Part shown: in pieces, positions 1-14,820 of the stretch
Position numbering within the stretch: position 1 is the first letter of the stretch
Layout of the letters: every line of letters starts with the position of its first letter
Assembly: GCF_001640805.2 (NCBI RefSeq)
Contig: NC_066838.1
Span: forward strand, 16,874,506 to 16,938,505
Reading direction: 5' to 3'
DNA length: 64,000 nt
Source: Lates calcarifer
Lineage: Eukaryota > Chordata > Actinopteri > Centropomidae
Notes under the pieces: model-generated
Database searches by the model: none
The model's input: only the letters and a program-made list of their open reading frames with translations
Told to the model about the DNA's origin: nothing
Position numbers and translations under genes: made by a program

Positions 1-718
1 ACTCACTCGCTAACTCACTTCCACTCGAGCTAAAACTCTGCCACACAGACTGTCTGCTCAGGAAAACCTGCAGAGATAAGGGAGGAGGAAGAAAGAGAAG
101 GAAAAAAATACAAACATATGAGTGACATGAGAGATAAGAACAAACTGAAGAAATGGTGCAGAGTGTGAAGTGAGAAATGGAGTGTGTGTGTGTCTGTGTG
201 TGTGTGCTTGGTTTGCCTCTGGCTTTTTGTCACTGTCTCTTTCTGACATATCAGTTTCTATTTTTGACTCACTAGGAGAATAATGCACAGAAAATAGAAC
301 ACCTTGCAAGGCAGCCAGTATGAGCATGCCAAAAAAAGGTTTCATCACACTCTTTCTTTTTGTTAAAAAAAGATCAAATGATACCGTAACGTAATGCGTT
401 TGACTAGCCAGAGAGATTCTTCTGTTAGTTTAAAGGGAAAAATCAACTGAGCTCCCCAGAGTAGTGTCTCACTGATGGGAGGACCAGATCCACTGCTGTA
501 ACACCTCATTTCCTGGCAGAACACTCTTTTTTCTCTCTCTCTCCCTCTCTCCTCCAATCAACAGGGGCTCAAACACTCACAACAAGATTTGCAGTTTTTT
601 TGAACAGTGGCACATGCTGTAGTAATTGTTGTGCTGCAAATAAGGTAGCGCTGTCACCTCTCTTCTACCTCTCTGACACACCAGGGCAAACAAACCCCCA
701 CGAAATCACAAACTCCAA

Positions 719-795
<77 letters not shown>

Positions 796-810
796 CTCTC
801 TCTCTCTCTC
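719..810. repeat. (AC)n/(GC)n and (TC)n compound microsatellite
   Basis: An AC run with a short alternating CG insert to 792, then a TC run to 810. CG/CA alternation can adopt Z-DNA. Confidence 0.95.
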
Positions 811-2403
811 AATTCATGTCAGGAGATTTGCGCGGTGTTCCTGCTGGATGAGTTTAGACAGATCTGTACACTGCTTCAAAAGCACCTTCTAAAAACACTT
901 TCAAAGCATCGTGAGGGTAAAAACAACACAAACTGTGTGGGTGGTTAAGATGAGTTAGTACCAGAGGTATAAAATAAGATTAAGTTTCTCAACTAAAGCA
1001 CTGGGCATATATGTAAATATTGTACTAAACTAAAGTTGAAGTTAACATTCATTCAACATTGTGTTCAAAATATAATATACATTGCTACAGTTCAAAGGAG
1101 TTTTGAGCAATAACCTTTTTTGCTTTCTTTCTGCAAGTGGGATAAGAAGCTGAAGACCAACCTTATGTCTGTGCATTTAGGAAGCAGGGAGAAACAGCTG
1201 GACTGGCTCTGTCCAACACACCTAGTGTCTTCCTAATGTTTTTTTTTTTTTAAACCAGATTCTCATAAGTTGCAATCTTCTAATCTCATCTCTCAGAAAC
1301 AAAGTTGATTTTGCTTTAAACTTGCCAGCAGCATGTTATGTTGTTACAATCTAGAAGCAAAATATCAATTATTTCTTATGTGATCTGTGTTTTAATGCAA
1401 ATGCCTCTATACATTTTCTGAAGTGAATATTTGAATGCAAAGAAGTATTTGTACATTTGTTGTTGTATCAGTGTATTTTAAGTAAAGGATTTGCACCTCT
1501 GTTGAATTGTTGTTGATGTAAATGTAGGGGTAAGTTCTTAGTGGCTATTTAAACTAGCCATTTACTAAATTTGGTTGCACTACATCTGTAGCACTATCAT
1601 AGTCCCAAGCTATGTAACCACAAATATTATATATGTAGGTACATACATGGAGAAACATGAGTTAGTAATATAACTGCAGTTTGGAATAAGCTGGAAATAT
1701 CTGAATTTGCTAACCATACTGACATTATTTGGTCATTCAGAGTAACATCACTGGCAAAATGTTTTGTAAAACAGTCTGAATGGTCATATATTAGCAAGTA
1801 AACATTGGCACAGTCAACTGGTTCAGCTAGCTTTAACAGCTACACTTGGCAGACACTGGGTGTATATGTTTAGCAACAACTAATCTCTGAAAAAGAACTA
1901 GTAGGTGTGGTACGACTGGTATTTATTCTGCGATGCGTGTATCTTCACATTATAAGTAGGTTAAGTTTGAACTTAGAAAGAGCTGGTGCAACCGGCTCTT
2001 GAAGTACAGCCTCCAAAATGTCATATGTTCAGTTTCAGGTTTGTTCATAATTACTGACGTTATCAGCACAAGACATTTGGAATTGTAGCAGATGTCAATA
2101 CCTGCTTTCACTACTCCCAGAGGCACAACACACACATGCATACACTACATATGTTGTGCATTCCTTTAGTAACTGAGACAATGGCAGCAATGTGGCTAAA
2201 CTATTAGATTAAGAGAAAAAGCTGAACAACCAGGATCCAAAATCAAGTGGTGAGCAGAAGGAGGTCAAGTCAAGCTACTGTATATATTGTGTGAGAGAGA
2301 GAGGAGATTCTGGAATATACCACCACAGGATCTGGCTCTGGCTTTCTGTTTCTTGGAGATAAAACTGCATCCTTTTTTCCCCCTCGATGTCCTCTTTTCT
2401 TGG

Positions 2404-2434
2404 TCCCTCTCCCTCTCCCTCTCCCTCTCTCTCT
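2404..2434. repeat. (CCCTCT)n short tandem repeat
   Basis: About five copies of a six-base pyrimidine unit. Confidence 0.85.
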
Positions 2435-2563
2435 TCCTCCAGATCAAGTCTCTTCCTCTCCTCCTCTCCCTCTGTCTGTCTGCCTGACCCTGCAGATATG
2501 TGAGGCGATGCACAGCGAATGAATTAGCAGAGCAGAGGGCCTCAGACAGCCCTTTATGGAATA

Positions 2564-2609
2564 GACAGACAGGCAGGCAGGCAGGCAGGGAGGCAGGCAG
2601 AGTACAATG

Positions 2610-2682
<73 letters not shown>

Positions 2683-2708
2683 TGAGAGGAGAGAGAGTGA
2701 GAGGGAGT
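2564..2708. repeat. (GGCA)n then (GA)n microsatellites
   Basis: Tetranucleotide GGCA array to about 2600, then an interrupted GA array from 2614. Purine-rich DNA with G/A strand bias continues to about 3030. Confidence 0.9.
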
Positions 2709-3340
2709 GGGTGAATGAAAGGAAAGGGTAAGACAGAGGTGATGAGACACAGGAGCAAAATGAGTGGGATGAAAGGACAGACAGGTGGGAGAAGATGCAA
2801 GAAAACGGGGGAAGACGGAGGGAAAGAGGGGTGCGCACTTAAAACGCAGAGCAACGAGGAGGGGAGGGTGTGAGCAGTGGGGGAGGGAAGAGAGAAAAAA
2901 AAGAGTGATGAGACTAGGAAGATGAAGACAGTGAGAGAAATAGCGGGGAAGCCTGGGAGAATGTGCGATGAGCGCAGGGAGGGAGGGAGGGGGAGAAGAG
3001 GGGGAGGAGGAGGAGGCTATGAGAAGGAGGTCATCAGCGGTCTGTTTCTGCCTGCATTTTTGTCAGCCCCCCTTCTGAAATATTCAGAGGAGAAACACAT
3101 ACAAGGGGGTGCGTTTCTGATCTGCCAGCGAACACAATGCAAGATGGGAGCACATGTCTAGCAGCATACTTAACAGTATGTGAAGCTCACAAGTGGTGAA
3201 CAAGACTCCGGAGGAGGAGAGGCACTTTCTGCACGATGCACAACACACCCCTGCAGCACGCACAACAATCTAACACACACACACACAGTTAGGGTGCAAG
3301 AATGTTTATTCCAGCATCTGTCTTCATTTCAGAACATTAT

Positions 3341-3530
3341 GAGTAAAATGATGACAGTGATAATAACAGCATATTGAGAACGATGGCGACGGCAGCGATA
3401 GCCCTATCGATGCTTGCTGCTGGTGATGCTGATTAGAATAAAGATGTCAGTGACGATGATGATGAGGGGCGCAGCGACTAATACTGATGGTAATGACGAC
3501 GATAATGAGGTCAAACTGAGAGCTGCGAAG
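3341..3530. repeat. Degenerate GAT/GAC trinucleotide-rich stretch
   Basis: Many GATGAT, GACGAT and AATGAT units. It gives Asp/Met-rich chance frames and no recognised protein. Confidence 0.5.
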
Positions 3531-6500
3531 ACGTGTCGAGGGGCGGATGCAGGCAGCAGAACTGGCAGAGCAGCGAGCAGGATGCAGCGGTGCAGCGCAA
3601 CCACAGGGTGGAAGGTTTCCTCTGCGTGTCTCTTGAGATCACACACACACAAACACACACACAGCAGAGTCCAAAACACACCAGCATAAAACAATAGGTT
3701 GTTGTGCTGAAAATGTAACTACAATCTTTGTATTACACAACCAAAAGTCAGACCAACGTACTGTTTAAGCCTCGCGTGTACAACTGGGGGTCTAACAGAC
3801 TCTGCAGCCTCTTTATTATGCAATATCTGCTCAACAAAAAGCTAATTATAGTCTCTACTTACAGTCATGAAATATTGTTGAAAAGAAAATCAACCCATTT
3901 TTCAGGTGAACAGGTGAAAAAAAACCTGTTGTTGAGATAATCAGAGGTTTATAGCCTTTAGTTTTCATCTCTTTGCAAAACAGACCTCAGCTCATTTTCA
4001 TTTTTTGTGTGTATTACTGTGTCTCTAAGGAATCTATCTGTCATTCACAATTCTCCAACCTCGTCACATTTAGATTTACCCCCCTCCCCTCCAAAAAAAA
4101 GAGGCAAGATTTGTCTACTTACAGGATTCAACAGAGTCTGATAACATACTGGTGGTTTTCTTGTGCAAATATATGCATCTTACAGTGTTTTTAATGTGTC
4201 ATCTGTTTGATTAGATTTTTAAATGAGTATCATTACCAAGAGGCTGTTTCATAAACAATGCTCTTGACTATGACAATATCCTAACTGGAGTCTTGTGGAT
4301 CGCAGCACTACCTCAAAAGTGGGACATGTTTTTAAGGTTTAAAAATATGCGTAACCTGGTTTTAGTTATGTTTCAGGGATGACATTTACATTTACAGTTA
4401 CATTTTGGATTGCATCATGGGTCGTTATGAATTGATAATGCTCTCAGTAGATGCTGTTGGTTCAGCTTCCTGTGTAGGATAGCTTTTACTGAAAGAGCAA
4501 AACAACCTAACAGACTTCAGCATCAACAACAACAGAGACAAATGCTGTACAAAGCATAAACTGGGCAGCTTTAGGGAGACTGAGTCTATATAAAGTATAT
4601 TAAACTACACTGTGAGGTTCTCATATAGCAATTCACAGTCAGAGGTATTTATTTAAACTATTCAACACCAAGACATCTGTCAGCGGTACCTGACGACTAG
4701 TATTAAGTAGAGATAACATTTTTAGGTATTCTAGCTACATATACATATATACCTGCTACATATGCAGCATATTTTCATTTTAGAAATTGAGCTGATGATC
4801 TCACCCACAATGACTGAAACATTTTGACAATCATTAGTTTAAAGGTGAGTGCTTCAGCTGTGTTACAACATGTAACAGCAAAATGTTTGGACAATCTAGA
4901 CAAAATAAGAACTCCTTATAATCCCAGAACTTGCCTGAGATTTATCATGTTTTCTTCAGCATCAAAGTGATCCAGTGACAGCTGTCTATACATGCACACA
5001 TACATTGCAAACAGGAACTGCTAATAGCTAATTTGCCATACTTTTAACTCCATGGCAACATTATATTTCCTGTTTACATCCCTGAAAGCCCCTAAATTTT
5101 GGGAACTGTAGTTTCAAAACTTAGAACATGATTATATAATAATTAATGTCTCATCACTGATATATCAGCCTTTATAAGCTTATTACAGATACAGTATATC
5201 GCTAACTGTAAATATGTCAGCCAATAGGTAACAACTGAAGTACAGAAATGCCAAACTTGTTTTGAGGTCATTTACAATCAGTGTCACTATTACAGAGTTT
5301 ATCCAACAGAGAGCACTGACAAATTTATTCTCAAATGTAAAATATATGTAACTTGGTAACAATTCTTGAAAAAAAAAAAAAACACTGGTCGATATACCGT
5401 TATCAGAATCCAGAACTCTCACATGTGTATATAACATTTCTGTCCCAACATAGTGGAGGCGGAGCAAAATTTTTTGAGCACAAAATATTTTTTACAAACC
5501 TTAAGAGTCTCTTTTCAACAATATCACAGTGACTCACTTGCATAACCCAACCACAGCTGACACTGAGGAGATTGCTTTTGGAGAGACAAAACCTTTAGTC
5601 AAACAAACTGCTTTCCATTTATCTCCTTTGTATTAGTGTATTAGTGTAGTGGCAGAATTTTCAGAGATGGATACCTCAAAACCTCAGCACATAAAATCTA
5701 AATTCTCTGTATAGCTAGATAGTGCTATGAGTAGGTGACAAAAAACTGTATGGGTGATTTAAGCGAACTGACAAATTCTTGATATGCGTAGTTCCTTGGA
5801 ACTATATGTATAGTATTTTTCATGTTTTTTCTAGAATTTCCAGAGAAATAAGTTTCAGTTTACTGAGGTCACATAACATGACTGACAACAGCTTTAAGCT
5901 GCCAGGTGTGTGTATAGACTGCGTATATTACTCTCCACTGTCAGTATGTGACCTGTACAACCTTGTGCTCGTCCACACCTGAGAACAGCCCACTTCCTCC
6001 AATTTGGATTCACACTCCTTGTGTCTCCCACCCAAAGCTGCCTGTACTTATCACATAAAGACTTCCCCAAAAAAAGCCTCTTTTCCCACTCCACATTGGA
6101 TTAACAAAGCCAGCATCCATGCAATTTTCCTAATTGTAGCCAGAGATTCACAAGGCCGATATGTCCCCGTCATGTTCCTGAGCGCAGCTTTCAGTCTCTG
6201 TCATCACATTAGGACAAATCCAACTAAGTGATTATTATCAAGGGCAACAATGGAGTAAAACCCCCGAGATATGGCAGTTGCTGCATTTGTGCTCTTGTGT
6301 GTGTGTGTGTGTGTATGAGGGAGTGTATAGCACTACTCTTGCTCAATAAATGAATTAAATTAACTAAACACGTCCTACTTATACAAGCTTCAAACAACTA
6401 AGACCTCAGTTACAGGCTAATAATCCCCATCGAGCTACGTCACCTCTTCAGCACTGACCTGTGACTGATATCAACCTGTGAAGCAGCCTGCCCTTTACAC

Positions 6501-8729
6501 GCCCCACCTCCAAATCAATCTATCACGCCATTTGATGAATGCTCATCGATGAACACATCAGAAATAAATGCAGATGATAGAAAGAAAGAGGGGAGTGTAG
6601 AGGACAACGTGTCTTCCAAAACATTTGCGAGCCCCTGGACTACGCCGCATTACAGCTGAGAGCAGACAAGAAATCACATCATGTCCATAGCAATCTCCGG
6701 CCCCGTGGGACACCGCCGCACCGTGCATAACAACATGGAGTGATGGGACGACAGAGGAAAAAGGGTGAGCGAGAGAGAGGCAGAGAGACAGTGGGAGGCA
6801 GCGGTGGGAGGGAAGGTTACAGCTTAACCCTCTGACATTTTTGCCCATCAGCTGCAATGCCTATCTCTAAGCCTCACACACACGCACACACACACCCACT
6901 GAGGACTAAGACCTTGTACCGGCACTTGGAAATTCATTTTGGAATTTAGTGCCTATCCCAGAGTGACCTGTTACAACAAGTGGTCATGAACATAACCTGC
7001 TCAGCTATTTGTCCCAGACTAACTTCCTAATCTTGTAAGCAAGAACAAATATGATTTGGAGTCCGCTCAAAGCTTCTGGCAACATCCTTCTCTTGAATAA
7101 TAAAATAATGAATGAGGATGACAAGTGTAGGGTTAACTCTAAATAAGACTTTAAAATGTGATCACGGCTTTTGTTGCTATGTCATAGCTACCATTTTTTA
7201 AGAATAGAGCTGGTGATATTCTGTATTTTTTTTGTCAAATCCCATGAAAAGATCAAAGTCTGATAAAGCATTGATTCCTCTTTGCCATAGAAATCTATTG
7301 TTAACTGTTGCACTGGACATGGTCCTTTCTGTAGTTAATTTTGAGCTGATCCCACTGCTGTGGTAAACACACTAAAGCACTTAATGTGTAGTAATCTTCC
7401 ACCGAAAGTAGTCCAAAACAAATGTGCTATTTACTCATGATTAAGTAAGGTTTGCTAAAAGAAAAATCACAGTGCCCACTGTGTCGTTTAGTTTTGTTTA
7501 AAAAAACAAAACAAAAAACAACTCAGTAATTTAATTTTTTTTTTTTTTTTTAAAAAAGAAATAACTTTTTCACTGGGGACAAATGGGCTGAGTGCCACAA
7601 ACAGCATGGTGAGAGAGTGACAAATTGTGTTTTGTCTTTTCATGAGCAGACATGATGTCATGCTTATCATTTAAGAGTTGCTGTGCCGGTTGTGATGGCG
7701 CTAATTATCAATTACATTCTTCCTTTTCCAATTAAAATGTATCACAGCACGGGCAACTTTCACCTACCTCATCTACAAGTATTATGCAATGTATATATAA
7801 ATAATTTATATGCTGTCTATATTATAAATGACTGCACTTGGACCTGCTATGTGATTGTGATGCTATTTTTACAGATGTAAAAACCCTCATTGTTTGTCTG
7901 CCACTGTCATGACGATGGGTAGGAAAAAAAAAAAACAATCTTGAGGGGACTTGGTTTAAAAATGTTAAGTACATAAATATTTGTAAAATCCACTCTCTTC
8001 TATTCTCAGCAGAGGACAGTTGGCAGCTCCACACTCTGGTTGCTGTTGGGTATAAAGAGCTGTTTGTTTTATCTGTTCCACACCCGATCGTGTGCCTATG
8101 ATGTCCTCAAATGGCAACCCTTGTGCTGTTTTATTTTTAGAGTTACACAGGATTTTGACATTTCACTCGTTTGCCTCATCCTGTGTCGCATGGTGAAATC
8201 TTTCCACCATAAAACAACAAAAGAAAAAAAAGATCCCAAAAGGTTGCTCAACAGATTTCTTTGTTTCTCTGAGTTTTTGGGGTGGATGTGAGTATGTGTG
8301 TATGTGTGTGTGTTTTAACTGCTGAGTGCAGGATGTGCAAATAGCATCCACCATAAACGAGTAAACTAAATGATAAAGTGTGATAAATAAAACTCCATCC
8401 TGAATGGCAGCACTGAATGGGAACATTTACTCTTGGTGTGTATGTAAATTTCAAACCTGAGGGGAAATGTGTGTAAGGAGGCCGCATGGGTCAAACTAAT
8501 AAAAATAGGAGAAATAGACTGGATACAGTTTGTTCTATCTGTGCTTTCTGAGTGCACAGAGGACAGTTCCAGTGAGAGACTTCATAAGCCGCAAATTCAG
8601 TATAGTGCTGATCCTACAGACTCAGGCGAGGCAAGACCCCATTTTCCTCTCACTTGACTCGACTTAATTAACCAGAATGAGTCAGAAGCAACATTCAGGA
8701 TTTAAGATTTATCCTTATGGGATTGAGGA

Positions 8730-8770
8730 TCTCTCTCTCTCTCTCTCTCTCACTCTCTCTCTCTCTCTCT
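8730..8770. repeat. (CT)n microsatellite
   Basis: CT dinucleotides interrupted once by CACT. Confidence 0.95.
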
Positions 8771-11024
8771 GTTTATGGTTGACTTCAGTGCTAACTTCCT
8801 GCTCATTACTTTAATGATGGTGCTTCTGTGAGCTTATGCTCACGAGTGCAGTTTGCTTTTTAACGCTGCAGTTTGGGAATAGCAAGAAATGCACACACAC
8901 ACACACACTCACACTCACAAACTCATGCATGCAGCGACAGAGAATCAAATGAAATCAAAATCCCACACATGCATTATGTATGCGTGTGTTGTAGCAAAAA
9001 CAAGTAGCAGCCCTTGTTGAAAAACTTCAAAAATCCAAGAGTGTATCAGTGTGCAAGTTGCATGATACCCGCCGTACATTTACTGACAATAAAAGTGTTA
9101 ATGACAGAAGGGGAAGTAAATGGGAAGCTGGGTAAAGAGCGACAAACATATTTTTTTCTCGTCTGAAGTATGAGCCTAACTCCCTACATAACTGTAATAC
9201 AGAGAAAGAGTCTGACAGACAGATATATCCAACCCCAGCTCTCTGCTTTTGCTTTAGATGCATTATTCATCTGTGTGCCAATTTGGAGGAACCCTCCCAA
9301 TCCCCCAGCTAGCACCAAAAAGAGGAGAAGCAAGAGAGAAAGAGAGTGAGACAGGCAGACTAGAGAGAAAGAAGTCACAGCAAGAACATTGGAATGAGAG
9401 AAAGACAGAAAAAGAGAGAGGAGAGAGAGAGAGAGGGGAAAACACCAGAACAAAAGGACGAGCGAGACAGACGCAGAAAAACGGGAGCGGGGAACGGCTC
9501 AATCTCTCAGCTGCAATGTAGTGAAACATCCAAACAGGATTTCAAATGAGCCTGGGACACTTCTCCCTACATGTTTTGATATTCCCAGCACTGGCTGACT
9601 CGTCTGCGCAGAGCAGATTAATGACGATTTCCACGCTAAAGACTCTTAACCCTGTCGAAAAACACAGAGGGAGCAAAGACCTCGGGCCTGGAGCTCATTT
9701 TGTTTAGCCCGAAACCCAACTACACACTGTTGCTAAATCTCATTCACGCACGCTGCAGTGCAAATGCCAGCACAAGCTCGCTGTAAAACATGGGCAAACA
9801 CTTTCATAAGGGCACAATGAAGAAGGGGAACTACCATTTTTTGTACTCAGTGCGCCCTGCCGTCATCTCATACAATCTCAAGTGTCTCGATAATGTCAGG
9901 ATCATCCCAGCATCCCTCCCAGTCAACCACATCCACGCTGGCAGCTGTTGAGGCCGCCCGTCCTGGGACAGCCTGCCCCAGATTTAACCCCACACATTCA
10001 GCCTCCGTCTCCATCCTCGCCGCCCCCTCTCTCTTCTCAGGTTTGCTACCTATTATGGCGGCAGGCTGTCGCACGCACAGACCAGCTCTCTTTAACATCA
10101 CAGCCTAGCAGTAGATAAAGTGGTCACTCATAGCAGCACCTCTTCACTACGATGGATGTGTGTGTGTGTGTGTGTATGAGGGGGAGGGAGAGTGGGGATG
10201 GTAAGTGTGTGGGCTGGATCAGTAGGATTGCTGTTTAATCTGCCGCCGTCTCCCCATAACAGAGCTCTGGGCTTTTAGAACTAACAGCTGGTTGCGTCTA
10301 CCCCCCCTGCCCCCAAGCCCACGTTACTGAACTACGTAGAGGACTAACAGGCTACCTTTGGCTTTGTACACCAACTAACCTCACTATTTAACCTCACTGT
10401 ACAATAGTATCTGCCTGTATCATATCAGACATGCGATGCTGGGTTCATTATTTCACACAGCCTCGCTACTGTGTGATCACTTCTACTGTATTGTTATGAA
10501 ATAGCAATGAATGATGCTGCTGTGAAGGGCGTTGGCTGGCGCTCTGCTGCTGAAGGATCTGTCAAACTGCGGAGCCGCTCTGAGGATTCGCCTGTCAGAT
10601 TTGGCCTTATTTGTCAGTTTGCTGTGATTCTGCTCCCTCAGCTTTGTCGTGTCACTGTTCGGATCGCTTCAGAGGGCTCTCCTGGGAGTCACCCACAGTG
10701 GAGAAGTATATGCCAGGCCTCGTAGCTGATTTACATCAGGTCAGCCCCTTTACTGAGGCAGACCGAACACTAAAGCTCTACCAATACCACTAGTTATGAG
10801 GATTTAAACAGATTCGATAATCTCCAGAGGTGCTGTCATCACAGTCTAACAGGGCTGTAAAAATAGGTCTCACTCTTTATGTTGCACTGAATCTTAATCT
10901 ATTTAATATTAAAGATGCACTACACATAGGCAGGAAAACTGAGAATTGCCTTATTTTACACCTTAATATGGTTTACCATTACATAAAGTGAGCCCCTGTG
11001 TAATCAAATTTTATGTAAATGGAG

Positions 11025-11186
11025 AAGGACAAAATATTAGAAACACTTTTCAGTAATGCAATACAACAACAACATTACTTTAACGAAGAGTCAAAAAATA
11101 CATTATAGGCTTCACAAAGGTAGGATTTATTGCAGGCCTATTGTGTTGGACTGTACAGCTGTACCTCATAAACTAACTCAATATAC
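11025..11186. mobile_element. Diverged MITE copy, same family as at 22.0-22.25 kb
   Basis: The string of motifs CAAAATATTAGAAACAC, CAATACAACAACAACATTA, GGCTTCACAAAGGTAGGATT, ATTGTGTTGGACTG and GCTGTACCTCATAAACTAAC runs in the same order as in the 22 kb copy, ending at a degraded terminus. The left end is not clear. Confidence 0.6.
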
Positions 11187-14100
11187 ACTGTACAAGACTC
11201 TGTGCTTCAGGCTGTGTGTTTTGTAATCAAAAACCAATATATTTCTTTTGCCCAAGACAGACTCAAAAGCATCCCAGACTCACATGCTCCCTCAAATCAC
11301 ATATGGCAGCCCAAAGGGATGTGAAGGGGTGAAAAGGCGGGACCCATTTTGTGTCCCCTTATTTTTAATTCACAAATATCTTGTTTTTGTCTGATTCTAG
11401 GAGTATTTTTGCATCATAGCTGTGTCATGTTTTCAGTTTATATCCATAAATGTCACAAACATATGATGATTTTGGGATTATACACACACAACTCGAACAA
11501 GTATGAACGCAAAATAGGAACACACACATACACGTGTAGACCCACATGGCAGCACCAGTTCCCAGGTCTCGGGTGGCAAGTGATGTTTTCACACTTGTGT
11601 GGGGAGATTGCTATTTCTGCGCGGAGCCAGATAACTCAATTATTCATTGCGGATGCTGGTGCACTCACTTTACCTCTATAAGGAAAGGGGAAGGGGGGAG
11701 GGAGGGTGTGTCTTGCTCAGAGTGTGCGTTCAGTGTGCGCACATCTTGCCGTGCGCGAGAAGACCTCCAACAGGAGATGAACTGCTGACATGCCACACCA
11801 CACGGTAGGAGAGGGAAGAGACGAGAGGAGAAAAGGAAAAGGGAGCTGTCATAAACATGGCAATCAAAGAGATATGAAGCGGGAGGTGAGGATCAAAGAG
11901 CAGAAGGAGAAGAGGGAAGGAATTAGTTTCCTTATCTTCTCTCTAAGCCAACTGTGCACCTTCCAATCCTCTCTTGCTCAATAAACGGTTACAAAGAAAA
12001 AGACTTTCTGAATTGCTGGCAAAACTGAAACTTAGCTACCGTGGCGTTCAACCTTTCCGCACAAGAGGGCATTTTAAACAACTTGTGTAGTCTTGCCTGT
12101 TATTGATACAAGGTACTTGTTATTTTTCCCCACACAAATCACACAGTGTTTTCATTACTTTTACTTTTTTCCAGCAAGAAGTACAGAAGACAATGTATAG
12201 CAGACAGCAGACAGAAGAGGCATGATATGCAAATGAGGTGGTGACTTGGGTGGATTCACACCAACGATGTCATGGGTGTATTTTACAGGTTTGTGTTGGG
12301 TTTATGGGTAGAATCCCACTTAGCCACAGACCTTTACACAGTGGACTGCAGAGGCCATGACTCAGTGTATGCAGCCGTGAGTCCACAAACAGCTGCCGAG
12401 TGCTGCCCCGAGAGCACATTTATCACCCCTAGACACCATATGGAGTCCTAGGAAGACCTGAGCAAACACACCGCACACACATGGCCTATATAGACACAGA
12501 CATTATGTACACATATGCACGTCCACAAATCTTCACACACAAATTACTAGCAACAATACAAATTTAAAGCTAGTTACATGCAGACGCACATACACAGGTA
12601 TGGGAAGGCTCAACACATGGATTAAACATATTCCTAGCAAGTTTTACACAATCTGCACATTTTGCACATTTTTTGCATTCCCTGACAGCAATCTTCGACT
12701 TAAAAGAAGTGAAAATGTGCACATATAGGACAGATGCATAACTCTTCGTCGGTGGCAGCCTATCTCCGCTTGTGCCGCTGCCCTTATTTCCCTGAGGACG
12801 ACTCCAGAGAGCCAACTGGAGCAGTTACACACGTTGACACTTTCATGCAACCATTTACCACACTGCACCCACCCAGTGGCTCCCTTCATCAGCAATACGG
12901 TTGCTAACTTTTACACAGACATGCAGACAGTACGCACATGCAGTAAATTCACACAAAACACGCGCACACACGCAAGAAAGACTTAGCTGTCTCATTTTGA
13001 CAGATCACACGCACACACACATGAATTCACATACACTTCCCTCCACTTTAATCTTTAGGGCAGCCATACTCTATGAGTGATTTATTTTAAACCATTCCCC
13101 AGGGGTTTTACAGGATTGAGCCAGTACTCAATCTGATCAGTGTTTGCTTTCTATGTCAGCAATTTATGAATTCGCCCCCTTAGCCTGAGTTTCTCTGGGT
13201 GTGCATGTGTGTTTGCAAACAAGCTAATGAGGGATAGAGAGAGAGAGAAGGGTAGGAAGAGGAGATGTGGAGTGAGAGAGAGGGGGAGACACAGGAAGAA
13301 CGAACTGGCACTGTGATGAGTGTGTACTGTAAGTTAGCATACTGTCTGTAGCGTACACCCCCATGGTTTTGGGTGAGTCACTCTCTGCACTTGCAAAGCT
13401 TGCATCCAATCTTACATGCCTCAAAATGCAACAGTTTCTGTAAGTGTGCGTAAATTTCAGCAAACCCTGAAAAAAAAAAGCACAACATGAACCTCGGACG
13501 CTCTGTACGAGCTAAGCTCTGACACAACAAAAGCCCAAGCACGGCACACCCCTTAACCGCCATGCTACCGTCTCCCATTCACTGCCCAGTGCTAAGTACC
13601 ATCCAGATGACTGTGTCTAATTTTAAACTGGATATTCCATTTCCATTTGAAAGGTGGTTAGTGCCCATTGAGCAGTGTTATCATGGCTGTGCAGACAGAG
13701 AGAGGCTGCTCCTGCTCCTCCCAGCCTCAGACGGAGAAGCCATCGATTTGATTCAGTCTTAAAAGCCGGGTCAGCCTCAACAATGGCGGCATATGGAAAA
13801 ACCATTACCCCAGGTGAATTCTGAAATGTTAACCTACATGCATGTTTTGCCATCACTTGCTCTCCTTCTCTTTCTCTCCCTCTCTCTAACTACCCTACAC
13901 AGCACCACAGATGGAGAGGAGACAGGAGAGAGAGAGAGCTCTGTGGGTTGCTTCTCAATGGAGTATGCAGGCTCCTCTCTAGGTGAGTCATGCTGCCTTT
14001 CTTTACACTTCTTGTCCAAGGCCACCTACCATACACCTCCACTCTAGCACAGCTACTGCCAAGCTACTACTCCTGCTCATCCATTACACTACTCACAGCC

Positions 14101-14624
14101 TCTGACACTGTAGAAAAGTCACAAATGACTAATATGATCCAGGTGAAATGCCTGCTACTGCACTGAAAATGACATGTGATGTTTAAAGCTGAAAACCATG
14201 GCTTTTATTAGTTAGAATATCATTATCTTATATCAGTTGCCTGGTTGAGTGATACTAAATGTTAAGAATGGCTTATTTACTGCAGCTAGACTGTCTACAG
14301 CATGTCACTATAGGTTGCTACTGCATAATGATAATGCTAACAGTCCAGTTCATAAGTGTTCAAACCAGAGCTAACAAGCGTATTTTTCACCATCTTTGTA
14401 AGTTAACTCTTTCAAATCAGCAGCAAAGCGTGCGCAGTGGATAATTGTTTGTCAGGCTTCACCACAACCCTCCCTACCAGAGATGTATATATAAAAAAAG
14501 AAACCACAGTGGAAACATCTCGCTGAATAAGATTCTAAATAATGTTGTCTCTTTTGGTCAAGTAATGTACAGGCCAACACCAGTATCTAGCTGTTCAAGT
14601 AAATGATCTTACATTAAACCCCTG

Positions 14625-14820
14625 TAGGACTGCCATTAACAATTATTTTTTATTATCAGTTGACCTGCTCATTATTTTCTTGATCAATCATTATATGTTT
14701 AAAAAAATGTCCAAAAAAATGCCCATTATACTAGTTGACATTTTCAAATGTCTTGTTTTACCCAAACAAACAGCCAAAACCCAAAATATATTCAGTTTAC
14801 AATCATGTATCACAATCATG
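14625..14820 (+). repeat. Teleost interspersed repeat, copy 1
   Basis: It contains the order of motifs of a repeat common in fish: ATTAACAATTATTTTTTATT, GTTGACCTGCTCATTATTTT, ATGCCCATTATA, TTCAAATGTCTTGTTTTACC, CAGCCAAAACCCAAAATATA and TTCAGTTTACAATCATG. It has no coding capacity. Copies at 59.2 and 63.7 kb belong to the same family. Confidence 0.65.

Larger units (their letters stand above)
811..10900. other. Upstream non-coding DNA, no gene seen
   Basis: Microsatellites and purine tracts (2.4-3.0, 8.73, 9.31-9.46 kb) are scattered through AT-rich sequence. Two GC-richer, repeat-free islands stand out: 6480-6740 and 9590-10080. Neither has a frame with a recognisable domain. The minus-strand frame at 9868-10101 ends in an acidic tail (DWEGCWDDPDIIETLEIV) but lacks convincing splice sites and was not called. 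Confidence 0.7.

Noticed and set aside
2265..2854. Several overlapping Ser/Leu-rich frames on the minus strand
   Set aside because: They are translations of the (GA)n and (GGCA)n arrays.
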